38,913 bases of DNA from Lachnospiraceae bacterium NK4A179 (GTDB lineage: Bacteria > Bacillota > Clostridia > Lachnospirales > Lachnospiraceae). Position 1 is the stretch's first letter. The number at the start of each line of letters is the position of its first letter. The DNA lies in NCBI GenBank assembly GCA_000421045.1, contig ATWC01000031.1, positions 1 through 38,913 on the forward strand, read 5' to 3'. Shown here in pieces: positions 1 to 6,902 of the stretch. The position numbers were made by a program, and so were the translations under genes. The notes under the pieces were generated by a model. The model saw nothing but the letters and a program-made list of their open reading frames with translations, was not told where the DNA came from and did no database searches.

Positions 1-805
1 AACCATAAAACATAGCACTCATGTCTTCCGTCAGTCCCGTACCAAAGCTTCCAAGATCAAGCTCCGTAATGGCACTGCAGTTATAAAACATGTATGACAT
101 ATCCGTAGCAGCAGCCGTATTGAACTTCGTAAGATCAAGACCCGTTAAGCCGCTGCATCCAAAAAACATTCCCTGAAAGTTCTTTACATCATTAGTATCA
201 AAATACCGGATATCAAGACCGGTAAGTGCCTTGCAATTCTTGAACATATAGTCCATGCGGCTTACACCCGATGTCTTTAAACCACTGACATCAAGATTTT
301 TTACCTTTTCCAGATTTGCAAAAACATATGCCCCGCTTTCGGCAAGCTCCACTCCTTCTCCTATGGTGATACTTGTAAGGATTGAGCTGTCAGCATTCCA
401 GAGTCCCTTTTCAGAAGCCACATTTCCCGCATTATCAAGGACTGTCGTATATACCACTCCGTCTATCTCTGTCTGTGCGGGTATTGTGATCTTTAGTGTA
501 CTGTTTGTAACAAAATTACCCTTAGAGCTCCTTAAAGTAAGCTTTTTATTGACATTATCAAGGGTATAATTATAATCCTCATACCAATCGTTTACAGCCT
601 GCAGAATGTCCTGTTCAACATATACAGATATTTCATCTGCACTGGCATCCGAATAAGAGACTCCATCCTGTGCATTATGTAACACTTCCGCCTCATCGTT
701 TGTTTCCGCCGCATAAACACAATAGCCGCTGAAGTCCGATAAGGTCAGTAAGAATGACAATATAATGCCAAGCAACATCTTCATCTTTCTCTTCATGATC
801 AGCAT
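1..805 (-). CDS. BspA-like leucine-rich-repeat surface protein, N-terminal part (runs off window)
   Basis: Reading the minus strand from an ATG at 805 gives an open frame to the window edge (268 residues visible), so the C-terminus is missing. A basic start (MLIMKRKMK) and a hydrophobic stretch form a signal peptide, with probable cleavage after VYAA near residue 33. From about residue 130 the protein has repeats of the BspA/DUF285 type, built on segments such as MDYMFKNCKALTGLDI and MSYMFYNCSAITELDL. Such proteins are secreted or cell-wall attached and often bind host or substrate surfaces; the role here is inferred. GGAGGA at 814-819 sits 8 bases before ATG 805, which favours that start over the in-frame ATG at 796. 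Its promoter carries a G9 tract (separate entry). Confidence 0.85.
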   Translation of the reverse strand, partial: MLIMKRKMKMLLGIILSFLLTLSDFSGYCVYAAETNDEAEVLHNAQDGVSYSDASADEISVYVEQDILQAVNDWYEDYNYTLDNVNKKLTLRSSKGNFVTNSTLKITIPAQTEIDGVVYTTVLDNAGNVASEKGLWNADSSILTSITIGEGVELAESGAYVFANLEKVKNLDVSGLKTSGVSRMDYMFKNCKALTGLDIRYFDTNDVKNFQGMFFGCSGLTGLDLTKFNTAAATDMSYMFYNCSAITELDLGSFGTGLTEDMSAMFYG

Positions 806-856
806 AGCCGAGTTCCTCCTTTTACTGTCAGCTCTATGGTCAAAATAACCATATTT

Positions 857-885
857 ATTCTACCCCCCCCCATTTTTTTAGTAAA
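857..885 (-). promoter_or_regulatory. Promoter of the LRR gene with a G9 tract in the spacer
   Basis: On the minus strand the -35 box TTTACT (885-880) and the -10 box TAGAAT (862-857) are separated by exactly 17 bases. Those are seven A, one T and nine consecutive G (863-871). It lies about 50 bases before the ATG at 805. A homopolymer inside the spacer means that slippage would change spacer length and promoter strength, as known for phase-variable promoters of other bacteria. Phase variation here is inference. Confidence 0.6.
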
Positions 886-923
886 GTCGTATATTTACTT
901 TTTTTTACTTTTTTGCATCTCGC

Positions 924-1088
924 TTACAAATATTCAGTTTTCAATTTACAAAGTTGCAGTTTTGCTTACAAACATGCATCCCGAATTTCAATATCATCAT
1001 TTGGCTTTGTAAGTTCCGCTTTGGAATCATAACTTCCGGTTTGGAATTGTAATATCTGCTTTGGAAGGGATAATTCCACCATTTCGGA
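924..1088. repeat. Imperfect tandem array of ~20-21 bp units in an intergenic region
   Basis: About eight degenerate units begin near 924, 946, 966, 987, 1007, 1027, 1047 and 1067. The first three share TTACAAA. The later ones share a core like TTCCGCTTTGGAA (1014-1026, 1034-1046, 1054-1066). The last three steps are exactly 20 bases. There are no identical repeats with unique spacers, so it is not a CRISPR. Function is unknown. The rest of 806-1238 holds two promoters (one per strand) and two palindromes, listed separately; no gene is seen in it. Confidence 0.6.
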
Positions 1089-1115
1089 TTCCTATACAGC
1101 GCTGCAACCCCAATT

Positions 1116-1131
1116 CGATATTTTTATATCG
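1116..1131. promoter_or_regulatory. Palindrome CGATAT-N4-ATATCG, candidate operator 1
   Basis: A perfect inverted repeat with 6-base arms (1116-1121 and 1126-1131) lies upstream of the DUF2975/regulator operon. It uses the same half-site as the second palindrome at 1147-1163, in the opposite order. It is a candidate binding site for the small Cro/CI-type regulator encoded at 1706-1924; that assignment is inference. Confidence 0.5.
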
Positions 1132-1146
1132 TCTCGCATCTAAATT

Positions 1147-1163
1147 ATATCGTTTTTCGATAT
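1147..1163. promoter_or_regulatory. Palindrome ATATCG-N5-CGATAT, candidate operator 2
   Basis: A perfect inverted repeat with 6-base arms (1147-1152 and 1158-1163) ends 7 bases before the -35 box of the downstream promoter. Its position suits control of that promoter by the regulator in the operon. Confidence 0.5.
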
Positions 1164-1170
1164 TTTTCTA

Positions 1171-1199
1171 TTGACATTCATTTTTTGTGATGTTATTCT
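1171..1199 (+). promoter_or_regulatory. Promoter of the DUF2975-regulator-DUF4153 operon
   Basis: The consensus -35 TTGACA (1171-1176), a 17-base spacer and -10 TATTCT (1194-1199) lie 40 bases before the first start codon. The two CGATAT palindromes are just upstream. Confidence 0.75.
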
Positions 1200-1238
1200 T
1201 TTCGTGTCAGATAAAACATATTCACAGGGAGGAAATCT

Positions 1239-1691
1239 ATGTTAAAGATCTCACACGAAAAAAGCGCATTCATTTCGCTCATATGCACCTGGATAGTGAT
1301 AGTACTTGCTCTGGCCGTTGCAGTCTTTCTTCCAAAGCTTGTTGAAATCTACACCTGCCAGGGAGTATTCAGAACCAACGAGTACATCCACATACTTGTC
1401 TGGATGTACCTGCTCTACATCCCGGCAGCCATCGTTTTAGTCTCACTCATCATGCTGCTTGGAAATATCCGAAAGGAAGAGATCTTCGTTAAAAAGAATA
1501 TCCCTCTCTTCAGGGCACTATCATGGGGTTGCTTCCTCGCTGCACTGATACTTCTCGTACTTTCTCAATACACCGACTTTTTCACTCTGAACGCCGTTGT
1601 CGTTGCATTCATCGGACTGATACTGAGGGTTGTAAAAAACGTATTCGAAGAAGCCATCATTCTCAAAGATGAGAATGACTACACGATATAA
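1239..1691 (+). CDS. DUF2975 family membrane protein
   Basis: The 150-residue protein has four predicted membrane helices (about residues 12-37, 48-72, 84-106 and 110-132) with little outside them, as in the DUF2975 family. These proteins are typically encoded directly before a small YozG-like Cro/CI regulator, and that is the arrangement here (14 bases to the next gene). The biochemical role of the family is not known. GGGAGGAA precedes the ATG at good spacing. It is the first gene of a three-gene operon under a consensus promoter with two palindromic candidate operators. Confidence 0.8.
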   Translation: MLKISHEKSAFISLICTWIVIVLALAVAVFLPKLVEIYTCQGVFRTNEYIHILVWMYLLYIPAAIVLVSLIMLLGNIRKEEIFVKKNIPLFRALSWGCFLAALILLVLSQYTDFFTLNAVVVAFIGLILRVVKNVFEEAIILKDENDYTI

Positions 1692-1705
1692 GGGAGGCCG
1701 TCTGT

Positions 1706-1924
1706 ATGGGAAAAATAATAGTTAATCTTGATGTAGAGATGGCGAAGAAAAAAACAGGCTCAGGTGAACTGGCCGAACAGATAGGCATAACCCCCGCCAA
1801 CCTCTCGATCCTAAAGAACAATAAAGCCAAGGCGATCAGATTTTCAACACTTGAAGCGATCTGCCACACTCTTCAATGTCAACCGGGAGATATCCTGGAA
1901 TATCGTGAAGATGACAACGAATAA
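1706..1924 (+). CDS. Small Cro/CI-type (XRE, YozG-like) transcriptional regulator
   Basis: The 72-residue protein is almost entirely one helix-turn-helix domain: MAKKKTGSGELAEQIGIT is followed by the recognition helix region PANLSILKNNKAKAIRF. Its C-terminal segment (LEAICHTLQCQPGDILEY) is the standard end of the HTH_26/YozG family. The partner gene upstream is DUF2975, the usual association. GGGAGG lies 8 bases before the ATG. It probably regulates its own operon through the CGATAT palindromes at 1116-1163; this is inference from position. Confidence 0.88.
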   Translation: MGKIIVNLDVEMAKKKTGSGELAEQIGITPANLSILKNNKAKAIRFSTLEAICHTLQCQPGDILEYREDDNE

Positions 1925-1953
1925 ACCACAGTCAACTTATAAAGGAGAAAACT

Positions 1954-3684
1954 ATGGAACCTACAATAAATCCGGCACTGCAACCAACAAATACCCCGAT
2001 CCCCGCTCAGCAGATACAGTACCCTTATCATAGACCGGTCAATAAAACCATACCCTCTCTGTCCCACGAGACATACTTTGCCTTTATTTCGATCATCCTT
2101 GGATACTTCTATTGCCGTATGAACCACATTACCGGGAACAACGGTATAGGGACAACAATATATCAGATAGTTCTCTGCATATTTACAGCAATGTATCTTA
2201 AGAAAGCCAGGGGATGCAAACAGAATGCCACAAGCATTTTCATGCTCATATCATCGCTTCTCTTTGCTCTGTATTTCATGATATTTAACGGCGAAGCTGA
2301 AAGCATAGTCTCATTCTTTGGTTTCAACATCTGTTACATCATATGGGTTGCTGCATCCAGCGGATGTATCCTCCATTCAAAGAAGAGTTCTTATATAGGA
2401 TACAACCTCGGCCGTTCAGCATTTGCCATCCCCTTTGGAGAATGCGGAAACGGGATCAAGACCGCTTCGGATATCAAAAAGAAGCATGTATTAAAGCGGG
2501 CATCAGCGGTTTTGATCGGTATACTGCTCACCATCCCTTTAGCCGCTGTCATACTGATGCTCCTTGGATCAGCCGATGCGCTTTTTGGACAGCTGATGAG
2601 ACCGTTGCTTCATATCCTTCCCAATATTGATGAGTATTTCATACTCAATAACCTCAGATGCATTATCCTTGGCATCCCTGTAGGCCTCTATTTATGCGGT
2701 CTGGTTATAGGTCACAGCAGAGTGGCCAGGATGAATCTCTGCAGGAAAGAAGCCGGTGATGACAATGAGGCAGCTTTAGACAAGGCTGCAGCAGCTCACT
2801 TCTATCCGGACTTTACGGATATAGCAAATACTGTCGAACTCAAAAAATTAAAGGATTATACGAAAACGACTGCAACTGATCTGGATGCGAAGGCAGCAAA
2901 GAAGAGACTGATCCCTTCTGTGACGCTCATTACAATGCTTACCGTACTGAATGCCATTTATGCAGTGTTCCTTACAATACAGTTCCCTGTCATCTCGGCA
3001 GCATTTTCAAACTACCTGCCCGAAAACATGACATATGCAGAATATGCAAGAAGCGGTTTCTTCCAGCTCTTTGCCGTGGCTATGATAAACCTTTTTGTGA
3101 TCATCGCGGTTATGATGCTCCATAAGGAGCTTACAGGCAGGGCATTTAAAGTGCTCCGGATCGAAAACACCGTATTATGTCTCTTTACCATAGGACTTTC
3201 CGTAACAGCATTCCGCAGGATGTATCTCTACATATCTGTTTACGGACTTACAAGACTTCGTGTTTATACATCACTGTTCATGATATACCTGATCATCGTG
3301 TTCGCTGCATGCATAATAAGGCAGTTTAAAGAATACAATGCCGCAGGATTCTCGACAGCGGTCGGAGTGGTATTTGCCTTATTCTTTGTATTCGGAAATA
3401 TCGATTCAAATATAGCTGCCTATAATCTTCGCGCTGTAGAAGCCGGAACGCTTGAAGCACACGGAGTAGTAAAAGCCCTTGAAGGCAGCGGCGCCATGGT
3501 TCAGATCGCCGACTACGAAAGCAGACTTACAGCTGAAGGCACACCCGAAGATGATCCGCTGCTTTCCGAACTCAGATATCGTCTCACTTATGCCCATTCC
3601 GACATAAATCGAAGCGAAGAGTTTGATATACAGTCATATGCTTTAAACAAAAAGATCGAAGCATTCCGTAAGCAGCATCCTTGA
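1954..3684 (+). CDS. DUF4153/DUF4173 polytopic membrane protein
   Basis: The 576-residue protein has roughly ten to twelve hydrophobic helices between residues 40 and 490, then a soluble tail. A segment near residue 355 (MTYAEYARSGFFQL) and one near residue 425 (RMYLYISVYGLTRLRVYT) are the motifs by which the DUF4153/DUF4173 family is recognised. The function of the family is unknown. AAAGGAGA precedes the ATG, and it follows the regulator by 29 bases, so it is the third gene of the DUF2975 operon. It ends 8 bases from the 3' end of the convergent ABC operon; no clear terminator is visible between them. Confidence 0.78.
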   Translation: MEPTINPALQPTNTPIPAQQIQYPYHRPVNKTIPSLSHETYFAFISIILGYFYCRMNHITGNNGIGTTIYQIVLCIFTAMYLKKARGCKQNATSIFMLISSLLFALYFMIFNGEAESIVSFFGFNICYIIWVAASSGCILHSKKSSYIGYNLGRSAFAIPFGECGNGIKTASDIKKKHVLKRASAVLIGILLTIPLAAVILMLLGSADALFGQLMRPLLHILPNIDEYFILNNLRCIILGIPVGLYLCGLVIGHSRVARMNLCRKEAGDDNEAALDKAAAAHFYPDFTDIANTVELKKLKDYTKTTATDLDAKAAKKRLIPSVTLITMLTVLNAIYAVFLTIQFPVISAAFSNYLPENMTYAEYARSGFFQLFAVAMINLFVIIAVMMLHKELTGRAFKVLRIENTVLCLFTIGLSVTAFRRMYLYISVYGLTRLRVYTSLFMIYLIIVFAACIIRQFKEYNAAGFSTAVGVVFALFFVFGNIDSNIAAYNLRAVEAGTLEAHGVVKALEGSGAMVQIADYESRLTAEGTPEDDPLLSELRYRLTYAHSDINRSEEFDIQSYALNKKIEAFRKQHP

Positions 3685-3692
3685 TCTGTTTT

Positions 3693-5174
3693 TCATTCTC
3701 TGCTGCAGGATATGATCCTGTCACAGAAATTCTCTGCGAGCACTCGGTCATGCGTGACAAATATCACAGTCATGCCGCTTCTGTCACAAAGATCCGATAT
3801 CATCTTTACCACATCACGTCCTGCGGTCACATCCAGCGCACTGGTTATCTCATCGCAAAGCAATAACGAAGGGCCGGTAAGAACAGCTCTGAGTATCGCC
3901 ATGCGCTGGCACTGTCCGCCGCTTAGATTTGAAGGTCGCCTTGCGAAAAGACCGCTTTCAAGGCCAAAATTCTTTCCGACCGATACCATCTCGTCAAAGC
4001 GTTCCCTGTCTCTTCTCTTAATGCCCTTTCTCTTATCGGAAAGCTTCATTGCATCCAATATCGAATGTTTAACGGTAAGTACAGGATTAAACGAAGCATA
4101 AGCATCCTGAAATACAGTTTTTACCGTTTCAAAACGATCATTATCCGTCAGATCCCCAACATCGGTTCCGTTGTAAAGGACTTTCCCGCTGTCAGGCTTT
4201 TCAATACCGGATATCATACGTAAGAGCGTTGATTTGCCTGCCCCCGACTTGCCGATGATACCGACTATCTCCGAACGCTTTACGTTAAAACTTATATTTT
4301 CCAGAGCTTTGATCTCTTTGCCGTTTACGCTGTAAGATTTTGAAACATCCTCTATCTGAAGGAACACCTCAGTGTCATCATGCTTTTTTCTGTCAGGTGA
4401 GATGCGCACGCCTTTCTTCGGAACAGCCGATATCAGTTCTTTCGTGTAAGCATCCTTCGGAGCACTTAATACCTCATCCGTTGTCCCATGTTCAACTATC
4501 TTTCCCTCATGCATCACATATATTTCATCAGCGATCTCTCTGGCAAATCCCAGATCATGTGTGACAAGAAACAAAGGTATGCCCTCTTCTTCCCTGCATT
4601 TTTTCAGACTTGTTATAACTTCCTTCTGTGTGTCCTTATCAAGAGCGCTGGTCACTTCATCGCATAAAAGTATCCTCGGCTTAAGCAGCATGATAAGCGC
4701 TATGGCAGTTCTCTGGCACATGCCTCCGCTGAGTTCATACGGGCAGCTCTTCAGTATCCTCTCACCGTCCGAAAGCCCGACTTTTTCAAAAGCTTCAAAG
4801 ATCAGATCTTTATCATATGCAATGCCATTACTGCTTAATGTTTCCTTAAACTGCTTTTCAATTATCCTTATAGGATTGAATGCCGAAGCGGGATTCTGCT
4901 GTATGAGTCCCAGATCCTTTCCGGGTGCAGGAAAAAGCAGGCGTTTACCGTTCTCAACGATCTTTTCCCCGTAAATCTCTATACTTCCGTCAGTTATGCG
5001 GCCTCTGTAATCCTTAAGTCCCATCACAGCCTTCAGCACGGATGATTTGCCGCTTCCGGATTCACCCAAAAGGCAGACTATCCCATTCTCTTTAAGTGAG
5101 ATGTCTGCTCCGCATACTGCCCTCTGATGTCCGTATTGAATTTCCAGATTTTTAATATCAAGTGCGTTCATCAC
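3693..5174 (-). CDS. Fused two-domain ABC transporter ATPase (DppD-DppF / NikD-NikE type)
   Basis: Two complete nucleotide-binding domains are joined in one 493-residue chain. The first has Walker A GESGSGKS (37-44), signature ELSGGMCQR and Walker B ILLCDEVTSALD. The second starts near residue 270 with Walker A GKSGAGKS, signature NLSGGQCQR and Walker B LLLCDEITSALD. The two ATPases that are normally separate in peptide/nickel importers are fused here. It would power the permeases encoded upstream. The start overlaps the permease gene by 17 bases. GTG 5174 and ATG 5171 are both possible starts; the reading frame is the same. It is the last gene of the operon. Confidence 0.9.
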   Translation of the reverse strand: MMNALDIKNLEIQYGHQRAVCGADISLKENGIVCLLGESGSGKSSVLKAVMGLKDYRGRITDGSIEIYGEKIVENGKRLLFPAPGKDLGLIQQNPASAFNPIRIIEKQFKETLSSNGIAYDKDLIFEAFEKVGLSDGERILKSCPYELSGGMCQRTAIALIMLLKPRILLCDEVTSALDKDTQKEVITSLKKCREEEGIPLFLVTHDLGFAREIADEIYVMHEGKIVEHGTTDEVLSAPKDAYTKELISAVPKKGVRISPDRKKHDDTEVFLQIEDVSKSYSVNGKEIKALENISFNVKRSEIVGIIGKSGAGKSTLLRMISGIEKPDSGKVLYNGTDVGDLTDNDRFETVKTVFQDAYASFNPVLTVKHSILDAMKLSDKRKGIKRRDRERFDEMVSVGKNFGLESGLFARRPSNLSGGQCQRMAILRAVLTGPSLLLCDEITSALDVTAGRDVVKMISDLCDRSGMTVIFVTHDRVLAENFCDRIISCSRE

Positions 5175-5976
5175 TCAAACGGTCTCTCACGGCATCGCCG
5201 AAATAATTGAAGATCACAACAGTAACAAATACCGCGATCGCAGGAGAAAGCACTGCCCACGGTGAAAGTGTTATATAGGCTCTTGATTCATTGATCATTG
5301 ACCCCCACTCAGCCTGCGGAGGCACTGCTCCGAGTCCCAGAAACGAGAGACCTGCAATACCCGTAAGAGTACTTCCCAACTGAGTTGCCGCTGTAACGAT
5401 CAAAGGCCCTGCCACGTTAGGCATAATATGAACCAATAGTATATGAAGTCCGCTTCCTCCGTTTTCTTTTGCCGCAGCAATAAACGGTTCATTCTTAAGT
5501 GCTATGGTATGAGCCCTTGCGACCCTTGCATATACCGTCCAGCCGGTAACACCCATTGCAATACATGCATTGATAAGACTTCCGCCTAGCAGGCCTGATA
5601 CTGCTATGGCAAGTACCATCTGCGGGAACGAAAGGAAAAGATCGCATATGCGCATAAGTATCCTGTCTGTTATGCCGCCTGCCCATCCTGCCACCATTCC
5701 CGAAACCATGCCCACAAGCATTGACGCAATTACAAGCAGGACCGAGCTGAAGACTGATGTAGCTGCACCGGCCATTATCCTTGAAAGAACGCATCGTCCG
5801 TACCGGTCAGTGCCCAAAAGGAACGAAGGTGACGGCGGCGAATTTTTAAACAGAGCATTTGTAGCATTCGGGTCATGGGGCATGAATAAAGGAGCCAGTA
5901 TTGAAAAAAGCACTAACAGTATCACGATTCCCAGAGTTACCCTGAATCTTATCTCTGCCATTCTCTCCTTTCTCAC
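5158..5976 (-). CDS. ABC transporter permease, DppC/NikC type
   Basis: The 272-residue inner-membrane protein has an N-terminal helix followed by HDPNATN and GTDRYGRCVLSRI, a segment typical of DppC/NikC proteins. It then has the binding-protein-dependent transport domain with an EAA-like loop (KENGGSGLHILLVHIMPN). AAGGAGG lies 8 bases before GTG 5976, whereas the ATG at 5961 has a poorly spaced site, so GTG is the preferred start. GTG overlaps the stop of the preceding permease (GTGA), which indicates translational coupling. It pairs with the 5973-6902 permease to form the channel. Confidence 0.9.
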   Translation of the reverse strand: MRKERMAEIRFRVTLGIVILLVLFSILAPLFMPHDPNATNALFKNSPPSPSFLLGTDRYGRCVLSRIMAGAATSVFSSVLLVIASMLVGMVSGMVAGWAGGITDRILMRICDLFLSFPQMVLAIAVSGLLGGSLINACIAMGVTGWTVYARVARAHTIALKNEPFIAAAKENGGSGLHILLVHIMPNVAGPLIVTAATQLGSTLTGIAGLSFLGLGAVPPQAEWGSMINESRAYITLSPWAVLSPAIAVFVTVVIFNYFGDAVRDRLSDERT

Positions 5977-6902
5977 AGTTCCGTCCTCCTTTTATCCAAA
6001 AAGCAGTACGAAATATCCGTGATCAGATTGATCACAACATAAAAGACCGTCATATAAAGAACAAATCCCTGCACCATGGGATAATCTCTGGCCGTTATCG
6101 AATCCATCACCAGTTTACCTATCCCATTCACCCCGAACATACTCTCCACAACAACACTGCCTCCCATAAGTGCGCCTATGGAAAGAGCCGTGTAGGTAAT
6201 AAGCTGCCCGAGAGTATTCCTGAAGACATTTTTAAACAGTATGATATGTTCCTTCACACCTCTTGCTCTCATCCCCGTAACGTAATCCTTACGACCTTCG
6301 TTGATCAATTCGGCCGTAAACTGTCTTGTAAGTCTGCCTGCAAGCGGAAGAGCCAGTGAAAGTGCAGGAAGGAGCATCCCTGAAAAAGAATCATCAGCGA
6401 TAACCTTGAACATGCGCAGCCTGATACAGAATACGTACATCAAAAGAATGGACAGGAAGAAATTCGGTATGGAATTTCCGAAAAAAGACAGAAATCGGAT
6501 AATATGATCCGACATTTTTCCTTTTCTTACATATGAGATAAGTGATAAAGGCACTGAAACAAAAAGCGCAGCCAAAAGACTTACGGAAGAAAGCTTTACA
6601 GTCTCCTTAAGTGCCCTTAGAAGTTTGTCGGCAACAGGGAATCCATCTTTGTACGAAAAACCGAGGTTGCCTCTGACAACCTCGGAAAGCCATGCAAAAT
6701 ACTGTACGAGCAGAGGGCGGTTTAATCCAAGTTCCTCCCTTGCCTTTTCCAGCGTTTCTGCTGAAACCTTTATTCCCTGAGCTGTAAGTCTTTTCTCAAC
6801 AGGGTCTCCCGGGGCTATATAGAGCAGCAGGAAAACCGCAAAGCTAATGCCTACGAGAAGGATAAGCAGCTCAGGTATCTTTTTTAAAATATACTTTTTC
6901 AG
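5973..6902 (-). CDS. ABC transporter permease, DppB/NikB type, apparent CTG start
   Basis: Translating upstream of the in-frame TTG at 6575 restores a full N-terminus of the family: KKYILKKIPELLILLVGIS, then APGDPVEKRL, then LGLNRPLLVQYFAWL, and RGNLGFSYKDG. That gives 309 residues, the usual length. No ATG, GTG or TTG occurs upstream of 6575 in this frame. The frame is closed by a TGA just before CTG 6902, which overlaps the stop of the binding-protein gene as CTGA. The CTG occupies the place where relatives have ATG, so it is the likely start. AAAGGA is 12 bases upstream. The EAA loop region is GMRARGVKEHIILFKNVFRN. Confidence 0.85.
   Translation of the reverse strand: MKKYILKKIPELLILLVGISFAVFLLLYIAPGDPVEKRLTAQGIKVSAETLEKAREELGLNRPLLVQYFAWLSEVVRGNLGFSYKDGFPVADKLLRALKETVKLSSVSLLAALFVSVPLSLISYVRKGKMSDHIIRFLSFFGNSIPNFFLSILLMYVFCIRLRMFKVIADDSFSGMLLPALSLALPLAGRLTRQFTAELINEGRKDYVTGMRARGVKEHIILFKNVFRNTLGQLITYTALSIGALMGGSVVVESMFGVNGIGKLVMDSITARDYPMVQGFVLYMTVFYVVINLITDISYCFLDKRRTEL

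Noticed and set aside
255-569. 104-residue plus-strand open frame
   Set aside because: It is antisense to the LRR protein gene, has no ribosome binding site or family features, and mirrors the repeat structure of the real gene.
924-1088. Possible CRISPR array
   Set aside because: Units are degenerate and directly adjacent without unique spacers of constant length, and no cas genes are nearby.
3685-3692. Terminator between the convergent DUF4153 gene and ABC operon
   Set aside because: Only 8 bases separate the genes, and no stem with a U-tract was found at either 3' end.
5570-6022. 150-residue plus-strand open frame
   Set aside because: It lies opposite the NikC/NikB-type permease genes, whose homology is clear, and reads as low-information antisense sequence.
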